Notes under the pieces: model-generated
The model's input: the letters and a program-made list of their open reading frames with translations, nothing else
Database searches by the model: none
What the model was told of the DNA's origin: nothing
Position numbers and translations under genes: made by a program
Shown: positions 7,088 to 16,098 of the stretch, one piece after another
Numbering within the stretch: position 1 is the stretch's first letter
Layout of the letters: every line of letters begins with the position of its first letter
Assembly (NCBI RefSeq): GCF_047302285.1
Contig: NZ_CP154845.1
Location: 4,092,001 to 4,156,000 of the forward strand
Length of the DNA stretch: 64,000 nucleotides
Direction: 5' to 3'
DNA from: Robertmurraya sp047302285
GTDB lineage: Bacteria > Bacillota > Bacilli > Bacillales > Cytobacillaceae

Positions 7088-8670
7088 TTGCCTCCCCCTT
7101 TTGCTGGCGGAGGGCTTGGCTTATGCTTTCCCTTCTTTTTGACCGGCGACTCTGGGAATAAATAAGACGGCCTTTTTTTATTGGTCCATATTGGGAATCT
7201 TAAAAAGACATCATCTTGATCGAATAACTTAAATGGTGCTACAGGCGCTAAATAAGGAACTCCTAAGGAGCGTAAGCTAACAAGATGTATGACCATGATA
7301 ATGAGAAATAATAACACACCATATAAACCAAAAATGGCTGCACAAAGGATTAGCACAAAGCGGAGTAACCTCGTTGAAATGGAAAAATTGTATATTGGAG
7401 AGACAAAACTAGCGATAGCTGTAAAGGCAACGATTATCACTAGAACGTTGGAAACTAGCCCTGCTTCAACTGCTGCCTGCCCAATAACCAAAGCACCAAC
7501 AATCGAAACGGTTTGTCCTACCGCTCGTGGCATCCTAACTCCTGCCTCTCTCATAATTTCAAATGTTAGTTCCATCATGAAGATTTCGATCACAGCTGGA
7601 AAAGGAACCCCTTCTCTCTGTGCTTGAATACTGATCAATAGCTGAGTCGGCATAAGCTCTTGATGAAAAGTCGATAAGGCAACATATAAAGAAGGCAACA
7701 TTAAAGCAATCATAAATGACATATAGCGAATAATCCGAATAAAGCTGGACATTAAAAAGGGTTGATAATAGTCCTCTGAGGATTGAAAAAAATCAGTCAA
7801 GACACTTGGTACTGCTAAAACAAAAGGGCTTCCATCTACGATTAGAGCGATTTTTCCTTCTAGTAAGTGACCACAAATACTATCTGGCCTCTCTGTATTG
7901 AACACAAGTGGAAAAGGGGTGAAGGATTTATCGGCAATCAATTCCTCAATATTCCCTGAATCCAATACAGCTCCAACGTCAATTTTTTTAATTCTTTTCC
8001 TTACTTCATCCAAAATATCCGCATTCGCAATCGATGATATATAGCCTATGCCCACTGTCGTTTTTGTATCCCTGCCGATATAGAAGCCTTCAAAGGTCAA
8101 ATATGGGTTTTTGATTCTCTTTCTAACGAGACTAATATTCGTATTGATATCCTCAGTGAAAGCTTCCTTTGGTCCGCGAATAATCGTCTGAGTACTTGGT
8201 TCTGTTATAGCCCTTTTTTCAATATTACCAATTTCTAAAGACAAGGCTTTTCCCTGACCATCGACCATAATTACGGCAAAGCCGTTTAATATATGCCAAA
8301 CGACCTTGTGAAAAGTATCTGCATATTCAAAAGCGATCGTCGGAAAATAAAGATCGCGAATTTCCGCAATATTATTTGGTCTTTTATTTACCGAAGTTTC
8401 TCGAGGTACATTTAGGACTTTGTTGGTGAGCGATTCAATACTTAACATCGTCCCTAAATAACAAACACACGCATCTAATTGACCAAGTTTAATGTCATCA
8501 CAGGAGAAATCAAACGTATGCTTAAAGAGTTCTTGAATCGCCTTCTTATTTTTGCTTAAGCTTCTAAAATATTCCTTAGAGACATCCCCTTTTTGAAATA
8601 ACTCCTCCACTGGAGCTTTTTCACCATTTTTATTTTTTCTTCTCTTAAATAGGAAATCACTGAGACTCAT
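7084..8670 (-). CDS. GerA family spore germination receptor A subunit
   Basis: A 528-residue membrane protein. The N-terminal ~270 residues are a soluble domain with family motifs such as YLGTMLSIESLTNKV and LEGKIALIVDGSPF. Residues about 290-480 hold five to six transmembrane segments, including the conserved MRAREAG-type stretch, here IMREAGVRMPRAVGQTVSIV. The C-terminal tail is Pro- and Lys-rich. A subunits assemble in the spore inner membrane with B and C subunits. The start overlaps the end of the B gene by 14 bp, which indicates translational coupling. Confidence 0.94.
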   Translation of the reverse strand: MSLSDFLFKRRKNKNGEKAPVEELFQKGDVSKEYFRSLSKNKKAIQELFKHTFDFSCDDIKLGQLDACVCYLGTMLSIESLTNKVLNVPRETSVNKRPNNIAEIRDLYFPTIAFEYADTFHKVVWHILNGFAVIMVDGQGKALSLEIGNIEKRAITEPSTQTIIRGPKEAFTEDINTNISLVRKRIKNPYLTFEGFYIGRDTKTTVGIGYISSIANADILDEVRKRIKKIDVGAVLDSGNIEELIADKSFTPFPLVFNTERPDSICGHLLEGKIALIVDGSPFVLAVPSVLTDFFQSSEDYYQPFLMSSFIRIIRYMSFMIALMLPSLYVALSTFHQELMPTQLLISIQAQREGVPFPAVIEIFMMELTFEIMREAGVRMPRAVGQTVSIVGALVIGQAAVEAGLVSNVLVIIVAFTAIASFVSPIYNFSISTRLLRFVLILCAAIFGLYGVLLFLIIMVIHLVSLRSLGVPYLAPVAPFKLFDQDDVFLRFPIWTNKKRPSYLFPESPVKKKGKHKPSPPPAKGGGK

Positions 8671-9784
8671 TCATGTCCGATCCCCTTTTTTGTTTTTTCG
8701 TTTTCCAGAAAAGCAGTGGAGCAATGAGTACCGGCAAGATTAATTGGAATGGAATATGCATATATTGGGGAATAAATCGAATTCCTTCTTCAATATGCTC
8801 TGCAAAGTTATTACTAATCAAAATCGCCCCGTAAGAAAGAATTGTAGACATTGGAAGAACCATGTATCGGTACGGAATATTCATAACATGTTCAAGTCCT
8901 TTTAGTCCCGCATAAAAAAATACACTCACCTTTGTAATAATTCCAAACATCACAATAAAGACGACGACTAAATCTACTCTTTCAATGAATTCCAACAAAG
9001 AAATATCTCGTGCTGCAGATAGCAATGGAAAGACCGACCTTTCCATTTGCTCTGTACCAAGAGTAGCGATTTCAACTATTGTTCCATAAATAATAATCAT
9101 GCCGCTCACTAATACGGTAACCACACTTACTTTTCCAGCTTTTTTAAATTGTGTGACATTTGGAATGATTACCATAAAGGTAATTAACTCCCCGTAAGGA
9201 AAGGTTAAAAGTCTAGGAAAAATATGTTTAAAAATTGGACCAATCCCCTCTGCCATTACAGGTTGCAAATTCTTAAAGTCCATTTCTCCAGAAAAAAGAA
9301 TGGCTAATCCAATTAAAATCGTGAACGTAAACACATAGGGAATAAAAATCTCCCCTGTTCTCCCAAAAACTTCAAGCCCTAAATAGAGCATATAAGCAAT
9401 AACGCACATCATCGTAATAGAAATAACCTCTATTGGCGTATTTTCAAATATAACGGTAGTAATTAATTCACAAAAATCCCTTAACACCCTCTCAGCAATA
9501 TAAAAAAAATAAAAGACGTATAAAAGCGCAATTCCCTTTCCTAACCATTTTCCAAAGCAAAGGGTGATGATCTCAAACAGATTTTTTCCAGGAGTACGCT
9601 TAAGTAGCAACACATAGAAACTAATGACCCCCACTCCTAACACCGTTGAAATCGCAACAGCTATCCATGCATCCTGCTTCGAGTCATTTCCGACTCCAAC
9701 GATGGCAACACTCCCAATCTCAAAGATAAACATTAATACTGCCAGTTGCCACAAGGATAGATTTTCCACAAGCTTCTTGTTCAT
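8657..9784 (-). CDS. GerAB/GRAB family germination permease-like B subunit
   Basis: A 375-residue protein with about ten hydrophobic spans, of the APC-superfamily fold used by GerAB proteins, which bind the germinant in the spore inner membrane. The N-terminus (LWQLAVLMFIFEIGS) and the PYGELITFM segment are typical. It overlaps the preceding 83-residue gene by 4 bp and the following A-subunit gene by 14 bp. Length fits the family (~360-370). Ligand specificity cannot be read from the sequence. Confidence 0.93.
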   Translation of the reverse strand: MNKKLVENLSLWQLAVLMFIFEIGSVAIVGVGNDSKQDAWIAVAISTVLGVGVISFYVLLLKRTPGKNLFEIITLCFGKWLGKGIALLYVFYFFYIAERVLRDFCELITTVIFENTPIEVISITMMCVIAYMLYLGLEVFGRTGEIFIPYVFTFTILIGLAILFSGEMDFKNLQPVMAEGIGPIFKHIFPRLLTFPYGELITFMVIIPNVTQFKKAGKVSVVTVLVSGMIIIYGTIVEIATLGTEQMERSVFPLLSAARDISLLEFIERVDLVVVFIVMFGIITKVSVFFYAGLKGLEHVMNIPYRYMVLPMSTILSYGAILISNNFAEHIEEGIRFIPQYMHIPFQLILPVLIAPLLFWKTKKQKRGSDMNESQ

Positions 9785-10032
9785 AATGGCTTATGCCCTT
9801 TATTTTTTTTTATGCGATAATCAATCACTATACTGCATATCAATCCTACAAACGCTGTTCCGCTTACAAAGCCCTCATTTGTTCCCTCATCTAATGAGAA
9901 CAGTCTGAAAAGGACTAGTAAAAAGGATTCCTGCCATATAAACATGTCAATTAGTGCCACAAGAACGAGCATGCCAACAAACATTATCAAAAACGCAAAG
10001 GTCACCAATCTTATCATCCTAATATTCATCAT
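9781..10032 (-). CDS. small two-span membrane protein, probable D subunit of the germinant receptor
   Basis: An 83-residue protein with two hydrophobic spans (about 8-30 and 58-74) and a basic C-terminus (RIKKNKGHKPL). It is first in the ger operon and its stop overlaps the B-subunit start by 4 bp. Some GerA-type operons carry a small two-span D protein that modulates receptor function, and size, topology and linkage fit that description. The ribosome binding site is weak, and two adjacent ATG codons (10032 and 10029) could start it. Homology to a known D protein needs a search; the call rests on context. Confidence 0.65.
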   Translation of the reverse strand: MMNIRMIRLVTFAFLIMFVGMLVLVALIDMFIWQESFLLVLFRLFSLDEGTNEGFVSGTAFVGLICSIVIDYRIKKNKGHKPL

Positions 10033-10128
10033 TATGGTTCATTCTATTAATTTTTCACATTCCATATTTTTCACAACTTATGCCCAGTTTATGTGAAGAA
10101 ATTTCCACTCCTTCCTATATTTTTCGAT

Positions 10129-10158
10129 AAAAAAAGAACCTATCTTGTAGATAAGTTC
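10129..10158 (-). terminator. rho-independent terminator of the thrE pair
   Basis: GAACTTATC and GATAGGTTC pair (one G-T) around TACAA and lead into seven T residues on the minus strand, just after the stop at 10160. Confidence 0.85.
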
Positions 10159-10159
10159 A

Positions 10160-10618
10160 TCACAATCTTGATTTGGAATACACCTTCGGAGGCAGCTTTG
10201 CTTTTCGAATCAGTTGGTTGATCACTTCAGAGAAAACAAGACCTAGGGCGATGGCTCCTGAGATTAAGCCAGCCTTTGCAGCCAAACCGAGGCCAACGAT
10301 ATAATCATTTTCCACAAAATTACGCATCGCATCATAGGCGAGACCCCCTGGGACCAACGGAATGATCCCAGCAACATTAAAAATGATAATAGGTGCTTTA
10401 TATCTTCTTGCAAAAAATTGACTAATTAACGCGACAACAAATGAACCAGCTAAAGAGGCTGGAACGGAATCTATCCCGTTGCTTGTCATCATAAAATAGA
10501 CAAACCAGCCGGCCATGCCGACAATTCCACATTTTATTAATGAAACCTTCTTTGTATTAAAAATAATCCCAAATGCTGCAGAAGCAATAAAGCTTGTGAT
10601 TAATTGTTCTAAAACCAT
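10160..10618 (-). CDS. threonine/serine exporter C-terminal half (ThrE_2/YjjB-like)
   Basis: A 152-residue protein with four to five membrane spans, corresponding to the short C-terminal module of ThrE-type threonine/serine exporters (DUF3815, YjjB in E. coli). Typical stretches are FARRYKAPIIIFNVAGIIPLVPGGL and the small-residue-rich span near residues 110-135. It follows the larger N-terminal subunit after ten bases and ends in a strong terminator. In Corynebacterium both modules are fused in one ThrE protein; here they are separate and presumably work as a heteromer that exports small polar amino or dicarboxylic acids. Confidence 0.82.
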   Translation of the reverse strand: MVLEQLITSFIASAAFGIIFNTKKVSLIKCGIVGMAGWFVYFMMTSNGIDSVPASLAGSFVVALISQFFARRYKAPIIIFNVAGIIPLVPGGLAYDAMRNFVENDYIVGLGLAAKAGLISGAIALGLVFSEVINQLIRKAKLPPKVYSKSRL

Positions 10619-10628
10619 TTCAACACTC

Positions 10629-11372
10629 CTAAATAAAGGTTAACACGACCGCTATGCCAGAACCGATCGCAAAAGCTGTTAATAACGCTTCCGCCCCTTT
10701 TGACAGCCCGGAGACTAAATGACCGGCCATTAAATCTCTGACTGCATTGGTAAGGACAAGACCAGGAACGAGTGGCATGACAGACCCAATAATAATTTTA
10801 TCAAGCTCATTGCCCCATCCGATATAGATAAATATCCAAGAAAGGACACCAATAATAAGCGAGGCAACGAATTCTGAGAAAAACCTAATCGGTACGAGGC
10901 GCTGGGCATAAATAAAACTAATTAATCCGATCCCACCTGCCACTAGCGCAGGAAAAAAGTCATTCCATGTACCCTGAAACATGATTAAAAAGCAACCACT
11001 TGCAATGGCAGCAGCCAAAACTTGAACGATAATGGGGTAAGATGGTGTTGAGCTTTCAATATGTTTCAATGATTCATATGCTTCTTCAAGTGTCAATTCC
11101 TTATTGCTAATTTGACGGGAAACGCTATTTACTAACGTAATCTTATGTAAATCGGTCGTCCGATCAGTAATTCGAATGAGCTTCGTTTTTGTCGGTTGTT
11201 CACACTCAATCGAGAACATAATTCCTGTCGGTGTCACATAACTATGTGATTCTTTTGCTCCAAAGGAGGATGCCATTCTCATCATCGTATCTTCAACTCG
11301 ATAGGTCTCTGCCCCACTTTGGAGCATGATCTTCCCAGCGAGCAAACACACTTCCATTACATCTATCTTCAT
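10629..11372 (-). CDS. threonine/serine exporter N-terminal half (ThrE/YjjP-like, DUF1212)
   Basis: A 247-residue protein. Residues 1-~110 are a cytoplasmic domain with the family pattern LLAGKIMLQSGAETYRVEDT and YVTPTGIMFS. The remainder holds about five membrane spans, including PLVPGLVLTNAVRDL. I start it at the ATG at 11372, behind GGAGAAATAAAA; an upstream in-frame ATG would add a segment without family character. It is the first gene of a two-gene exporter operon with the short partner at 10160-10618. Substrate (threonine, serine or a dicarboxylate) is inferred from the family only. Confidence 0.82.
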   Translation of the reverse strand: MKIDVMEVCLLAGKIMLQSGAETYRVEDTMMRMASSFGAKESHSYVTPTGIMFSIECEQPTKTKLIRITDRTTDLHKITLVNSVSRQISNKELTLEEAYESLKHIESSTPSYPIIVQVLAAAIASGCFLIMFQGTWNDFFPALVAGGIGLISFIYAQRLVPIRFFSEFVASLIIGVLSWIFIYIGWGNELDKIIIGSVMPLVPGLVLTNAVRDLMAGHLVSGLSKGAEALLTAFAIGSGIAVVLTFI

Positions 11373-11626
11373 TTTTATTTCTCCTATCTTTATAACAATG
11401 TGCGAGATCGAGATTTCGCACGAAATAAGCCACAATTTTGATGTATACCCTAGCTTATTAAAAAATCACCATGTCTAATCATAATATTTAACAACCTTTA
11501 ATACAATTTGAAAATCTATTTTTTCTAAATGAAATTGTTATTTTTATGTAAAAGCAATATGAAATCAGCAAATCTACTTGTTTTTGCTTAGTAGTCTTCT
11601 TTACACTAGTAAAGAGGTGACGATTA

Positions 11627-12475
11627 ATGGATGTTTCAAAAGCAAAAGTTCTCGTTTTTGATTTAGATGGAACCGTGTATGAGGATACACATCATTTTGA
11701 TTACCAAGCAGAGCGACTAAAGGACAAGCTCCCTTTAGAAAAGCAATCCCTCTTCCAAATAGATTTTGATGCGGTGAAGCGTGATGAACACCCGATTAAA
11801 ATTGGAAGGGTCTATGATGGAGTAAACGATTTAGTTCTAGTGCAACTAGATAACATCGTTCAAGAAGCATATGAGTGGAACGGCCTTCGACTTTCAGATG
11901 AAGAGGTTGGGAAGCTCTATCCTGACCCGATTGAAATCAATTTCGAAACGATGCTAAGCATTGGCGATCCTTGGTGGACTTCCACTTCAATCGCAGGGCA
12001 CTATGGGCTAAATAGTAAGGAGTGCTATGAGGCATTTCTTGAAACGAGAGAGTATATGATGGGACCAGAATTCGAGATGGAACCGATTGTCGGATTTAAA
12101 GAAGTACTTAGCGACATGTATGAACATGTAAAACTCGTATTATTAACGAACAGCCCTCAGCCTGATAGTGAAGCCATTTTAGCAAAAATTGGCCTTGATC
12201 AGCTATTTGATTTAAAAATATTTAACGGTGAAAAGCCGACCCGTACACTTGAACGTTTTGAACGTATTAAAAGTGAATTTGGTGTGGAATATGACGAGAT
12301 CGTCAGTGTAGGTGACAACTGGATTAACGAAATCCGACCAGTTCGTCCGCTTGGCTGTGGAACGATATTCATTGATCCCCATGGAGTTGGAAATCCAAGT
12401 TCTGCAGATTTCATCTTTGAATGCATGGGAAACGCTATTCCGGTATTGAAGAAAATAGGAAATCCCCTTGATTAA
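11627..12475 (+). CDS. HAD superfamily hydrolase
   Basis: A 282-residue haloacid-dehalogenase-type phosphatase. Motif I is FDLDGT (nucleophile Asp12, acid/base Asp14), motif II is LLTNS, motif III is the Lys of NGEKPT, and motif IV is VGDNWINEI. A cap domain of ~120 residues lies between motifs I and II. The start ATG follows AAAGAGGTGACG. The stop codon lies inside a terminator hairpin, a 31-bp sequence that recurs intact at 12768. Substrate unknown; the cap sequence shows nothing that points to a particular sugar phosphate or nucleotide. Confidence 0.85.
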   Translation: MDVSKAKVLVFDLDGTVYEDTHHFDYQAERLKDKLPLEKQSLFQIDFDAVKRDEHPIKIGRVYDGVNDLVLVQLDNIVQEAYEWNGLRLSDEEVGKLYPDPIEINFETMLSIGDPWWTSTSIAGHYGLNSKECYEAFLETREYMMGPEFEMEPIVGFKEVLSDMYEHVKLVLLTNSPQPDSEAILAKIGLDQLFDLKIFNGEKPTRTLERFERIKSEFGVEYDEIVSVGDNWINEIRPVRPLGCGTIFIDPHGVGNPSSADFIFECMGNAIPVLKKIGNPLD

Positions 12476-12489
12476 AGGGGATTTTTAGA
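12459..12489. terminator. terminator hairpin, first copy of a 31-bp direct repeat
   Basis: AATCCCC TTGATTA AAGGGGATTTTT forms a stem with a T-run and contains the stop codon of the HAD gene. The 31-bp segment is identical to 12768-12798. Together they bracket a 278-bp hairpin-rich island. Confidence 0.85.
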
Positions 12490-12528
12490 CTGTAGTCAAA
12501 CTCAATTTTATCGAGTTTGACTACAGTC
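12488..12528. terminator. long perfect hairpin, bidirectional terminator candidate
   Basis: GACTGTAGTCAAACTC pairs perfectly with GAGTTTGACTACAGTC (16 bp) around a 9-nt loop and is followed by TTTTAATTTTT on the plus strand. Confidence 0.75.
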
Positions 12529-12542
12529 TTTTAATTTTTCGC

Positions 12543-12715
12543 CATAATCATGCTTCATGTGCCCTTCATGCGACATACTTTTCTCTTGCATCCATCATAA
12601 TCTTGTTTCATGAACCCTTCATGAAACATACTTTTCTCTTGTAGCCACTAAAATCTTGTCTCATGAGCCCATCATGAAACATACTTTTCACTTTCACATA
12701 TCAATATCTCTCCTC
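12543..12715. repeat. tandem hairpin repeat, three units, 53-bp period
   Basis: Units start near 12543, 12596 and 12649, with the shared pattern AATCTTGTTTCATGAACCC, TTCATGAAAC, then ATACTTTTCTCTTG. In the second unit GTTTCATGAA and TTCATGAAAC form a perfect 10-bp stem with a CCC loop. A degenerate fourth start (CCTCATGAACAAAAGG) follows. The core CATGAACCC-TTC-ATG is shared with the array at 4141-4334 although the arms differ. Confidence 0.8.
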
Positions 12716-12724
12716 ATGAACAAA

Positions 12725-12753
12725 AGGCATTGAGATTCGTTCTCTCAATGCCT
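12725..12753. terminator. perfect 11-bp hairpin between convergent genes
   Basis: AGGCATTGAGA pairs with TCTCAATGCCT around a TTCGTTC loop. An A-run lies on one side and CTCTTG on the other, so it could act as an additional terminator for recQ or be part of the hairpin island. Confidence 0.5.
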
Positions 12754-12767
12754 CTTGTCAACAGTCT

Positions 12768-12798
12768 GAAATCCCCTTGATTAAAGGGGATTTTTAGA
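12768..12798. terminator. terminator hairpin, second identical copy of the 31-bp direct repeat
   Basis: Identical to 12459-12489. Here it stands six bases after the recQ stop and can terminate recQ on the minus strand. Identity over all 31 positions between copies 309 bp apart suggests recent duplication rather than convergence. Confidence 0.8.
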
Positions 12799-12803
12799 TC
12801 CAA

Positions 12804-14927
12804 TTAGTTAACTTGCCGTGTCCGTAAGAATACTTTAATCATCAAATAGGAAACTTCATCTGGGAGAAGTTCTTTGATCGGTTTCAATTTTTCTGCTCCT
12901 GCTTCTTCTACTGCTTGTTTAAGAAGGGAGATATATTGATCGGGAATGATATCAGATACTGCAATGTCCAGCCCTTCTGCCATGCATTGTTGGATATGAT
13001 TCTCGATCGTACTTGTTGCCATTTCCCGCTTCTTCGCGATTTCTTTAACCGATAATCCTTCCTTAAATAGATGATAAGTTTCCAGATGGGAATTTTTCTC
13101 CCCTTTTTTCTTTTTCGGTTTCGAGGCTTCCATCACCGGTTTTTCCGTGACTCTTTCTGGATTATCTTCACAAAATTCAAGAATTCCGTTGATAAATTGT
13201 TCTCCATATTTCTCAAGCTTCATTTCTCCAACACCACTAACGCCAAGGAATTCATTCCTATTTTGTGGTAATTTTATACACATATCTTTCAGTGCAGCAT
13301 CGGAAAAAATCACAAATGGAGGTACATTCTCAATGTCTGCAATCGACTTTCGTATTTGGCGAAGCTTTTCAAATAGCGGATCTTGCGTTGAAACCTGTAC
13401 CACTTCAACGACTTCTTTTCGAAAGACCTGCTGCTTTCCAAGCAAGACTTCCTTTCCTCCTGGTGTAATAAAGATGGTTGGATATTGACCTTGTTCAACT
13501 CCAATAAGATCCTGTGAGATGAGAAATTCAATGAATTCACTTGCCTCTTTCGCACTCATCTCTTTTAAGATACCGTACGTTGGCAATTGATCAAATCTCA
13601 ATTCCTTGATTTTCTTATTATTTGAGCCGGTTAATACTTGAGCAACTGCCGTTTTTCCAAAGCGTTGCCCCATACGGATGATACATGACAAAACCATTTG
13701 CGCCTCTTTTGTCACTTCAACACTGGTGCGAGAATCTGTACAATTCCCACATCTCCCACATCTTGATGCATCCTCTTCTCCAAAATATTCTAGAATATAA
13801 GCTTGGAGACAGTTTTCAGTATGGCAATAATCAACCATTGCCTGTAATTTTTCAAGCTCTCCAGCAATCCTCATTCTGTCTGCCGATTGGTCGATCAAAA
13901 ATCGTTGTACCTGAACATCTTGTGAAGAGTACAAGACAATGCATTCACTATCAAGACCATCTCTACCTGCACGACCTGCTTCTTGATAATAGCTCTCCAT
14001 ATTTTTAGGAAGTTGATAATGAATACAATAGCGAATATTGGATTTATCAATTCCCATTCCAAATGCCGAGGTTGCAACCATCACCGTTGTTTCATCTTGA
14101 AGGAACTTCTCTTGCTCATGCTTTCTGTCGTTGTCGCTCATTCCCGCATGGTAGCGACCAACACGAATTCCTTCCTTGGATAATTTTTCGTAGAGCTGAT
14201 CAACTGTTTTTCTAGTGGCAGCATAAATGATTCCGCCCTCTTGCTCATTCTTTTTGACATAATCTTTTAAAAAAGCATAGCGATCCTGACCCTTTATGAC
14301 ATTAAATGAGAGGTTTTCACGCTCAAACCCAGTCATGATCGTGTGGCGTTCATCGATTTGTAATGCGTTGCAAATATCGGTACGTACTTGTGGGGTAGCG
14401 GTCGCTGTTAACGCCATGACAAGAGGTTTTTGTGGAAGTTGCTCAATCAGCCTTTGAATTTGCAGGTAGCTTGGACGAAAATCATGTCCCCACTGGGAAA
14501 TACAATGGGCCTCATCCACGGCTACAAGGGGAATATCGAGTCCTCTTAATTGCTCAACGAATTCGCGTGATTCAAGTCGTTCTGGAGCGATATATAAGAG
14601 CTTATATTCTCCATATATGGCAGCTTCCATTCGTTCATTTGCTTCTTGAAAACTTAAAGAACTATTAATAAACGTGGCTGGAATCCCTACTTGTAAGAGG
14701 CTATCAACTTGATCCTTCATTAATGAAATGAGTGGTGAAATAACAATCGTTGTACCGGGTAAAACGAGAGCTGGTATTTGATAACATATCGATTTCCCTC
14801 CACCAGTAGGCATGATACAAACCGTATCTTTGCCAGCTAAAATCGATTGAATAGCTGCTTCCTGCCCTTTTCGAAAGGAAGAATACCCGAAATGAGCCTG
14901 TAATAGTTGTTTTGCTTGCTCTAACAT
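12804..14927 (-). CDS. recQ: ATP-dependent DNA helicase RecQ
   Basis: A 707-residue superfamily 2 helicase. Motif I is PTGGGKS, motif II is DEAH within VAVDEAHCISQWGHDFRP, and motif VI is YQEAGRAGRDG. A zinc-binding set of cysteines (C in ENCLQAY, then CGRCGNC) marks the RQC region. An HRDC domain lies at about 500-590, and a helix-turn-helix near the C-terminus (LSVKEIAKKREMATSTIENH) is typical of the longer Gram-positive RecQ proteins. It acts in recombination and replication-fork repair. I start it at the ATG at 14927; the frame extends five codons upstream without a better ribosome binding site. Confidence 0.93.
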   Translation of the reverse strand: MLEQAKQLLQAHFGYSSFRKGQEAAIQSILAGKDTVCIMPTGGGKSICYQIPALVLPGTTIVISPLISLMKDQVDSLLQVGIPATFINSSLSFQEANERMEAAIYGEYKLLYIAPERLESREFVEQLRGLDIPLVAVDEAHCISQWGHDFRPSYLQIQRLIEQLPQKPLVMALTATATPQVRTDICNALQIDERHTIMTGFERENLSFNVIKGQDRYAFLKDYVKKNEQEGGIIYAATRKTVDQLYEKLSKEGIRVGRYHAGMSDNDRKHEQEKFLQDETTVMVATSAFGMGIDKSNIRYCIHYQLPKNMESYYQEAGRAGRDGLDSECIVLYSSQDVQVQRFLIDQSADRMRIAGELEKLQAMVDYCHTENCLQAYILEYFGEEDASRCGRCGNCTDSRTSVEVTKEAQMVLSCIIRMGQRFGKTAVAQVLTGSNNKKIKELRFDQLPTYGILKEMSAKEASEFIEFLISQDLIGVEQGQYPTIFITPGGKEVLLGKQQVFRKEVVEVVQVSTQDPLFEKLRQIRKSIADIENVPPFVIFSDAALKDMCIKLPQNRNEFLGVSGVGEMKLEKYGEQFINGILEFCEDNPERVTEKPVMEASKPKKKKGEKNSHLETYHLFKEGLSVKEIAKKREMATSTIENHIQQCMAEGLDIAVSDIIPDQYISLLKQAVEEAGAEKLKPIKELLPDEVSYLMIKVFLRTRQVN

Positions 14928-15018
14928 TTTGCATGACCTCACTTTTGAAAGGGATATCGGCGATAATTTTGATATATCAGCGTAAAATCAATTTTATCGG
15001 TGATTCCCCCATTTTACA

Positions 15019-15822
15019 TCAAACCACTTGATTTACAGTATCTAAAATTCCAAAAAGCTCCTCTAGTTGGCGGATTTCATAATCTGGGGTTACTTCATTA
15101 CGTTCTTTGTCGTGTCGATTAATCCAAACGGATTTCATCCCAACCCGTGATGCCCCTAATATATCGGTCATCAAGTTGTCTCCAACCATAATCGCCTCAT
15201 CCTTTGACACTTCCATACGTTGAAGGGCATGCTCAAAAATAGTTGGATCTGGTTTACCTCGCCCGAAATCCCCCGAAATGACGATCTGATCAAAGTATGG
15301 AGCAATTTCTGGTGTGATTGCTAGTTTCGTATTTTGCAAATCAGGTGAACCATTTGTTAAAAGTAATAATTTGTAGTTTCCTTTAAGCTTGTCCAACACA
15401 GAAAAAGTATCATCATAGACAAATGGATTTTTTCTTCGCTCAATTGGAAAGCGCTCAGCTAGTTCAATACCAAAATCTTCATCTTCAATTCCTAGTGCTC
15501 GTAATCCGCCCGTCCATGCTTCTTTTCGATATGTAGGAACGATCTCCTTCATCTTTCGAAAATTTACATCATGTTGATCGAGAAAGTTTCCCCATAAGCC
15601 TTCAAACGGATTAATGCCAATCATTTTCGTAAAAGGATATGTCTCAAACGATGAGTAAAGCTCCCTTGCCGCTGAACGAACTGCTTCTTCCAATTCTTGC
15701 GGCTCAACACCGTATTTTTCCTCTGCCAGCTTACAAGTGGCGGCAAAGGCTTCCTTTACACTTCTATGATCCCAAAGCAATGTATCATCTAAATCGAAAA
15801 AAATCGCTTTAATCAAATTCAT
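15019..15822 (-). CDS. HAD family phosphatase, YjjG-type (noncanonical pyrimidine nucleotidase-like)
   Basis: A 267-residue HAD hydrolase. Motif I is FFDLDDTL (Asp10, Asp12), motif II is LLLTNGSPDLQ, motif III is the Lys of GRGKPDP, and motif IV is MVGDNLMTDILGA. A helical cap of about 80-90 residues follows motif I. This architecture fits the YjjG/2-haloacid-dehalogenase-like branch, whose members dephosphorylate nucleotides or small phosphorylated metabolites. It starts with ATG behind GGCGAGGGA. It lies 91 bp upstream of recQ on the same strand, so cotranscription is possible. Substrate unproven. Confidence 0.82.
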   Translation of the reverse strand: MNLIKAIFFDLDDTLLWDHRSVKEAFAATCKLAEEKYGVEPQELEEAVRSAARELYSSFETYPFTKMIGINPFEGLWGNFLDQHDVNFRKMKEIVPTYRKEAWTGGLRALGIEDEDFGIELAERFPIERRKNPFVYDDTFSVLDKLKGNYKLLLLTNGSPDLQNTKLAITPEIAPYFDQIVISGDFGRGKPDPTIFEHALQRMEVSKDEAIMVGDNLMTDILGASRVGMKSVWINRHDKERNEVTPDYEIRQLEELFGILDTVNQVV

Positions 15823-16098
15823 TCCCTCGCCTTCATCAGTGCTATTTAGTTTCTAGATTACAAGGAAAAATGGAAATAGTAAATAGAAGGGCACGCCTTA
15901 AATGGATCAAATATTTGATTATTTTTCGCTTTTTTGATCTCACTTAAAAAATCCGAACAATCGCCCTAATCAAGCATTTGTACAAACCCATTTTCCTTTG
16001 CAAATGAAAAAAGTCAAGTAAATTTCTTGTAATTTTTCATTATTCAGTTATTATATTATTTAGGAAAACGAAATTTCTTCTGAGAAAGAAGTGTTCAT

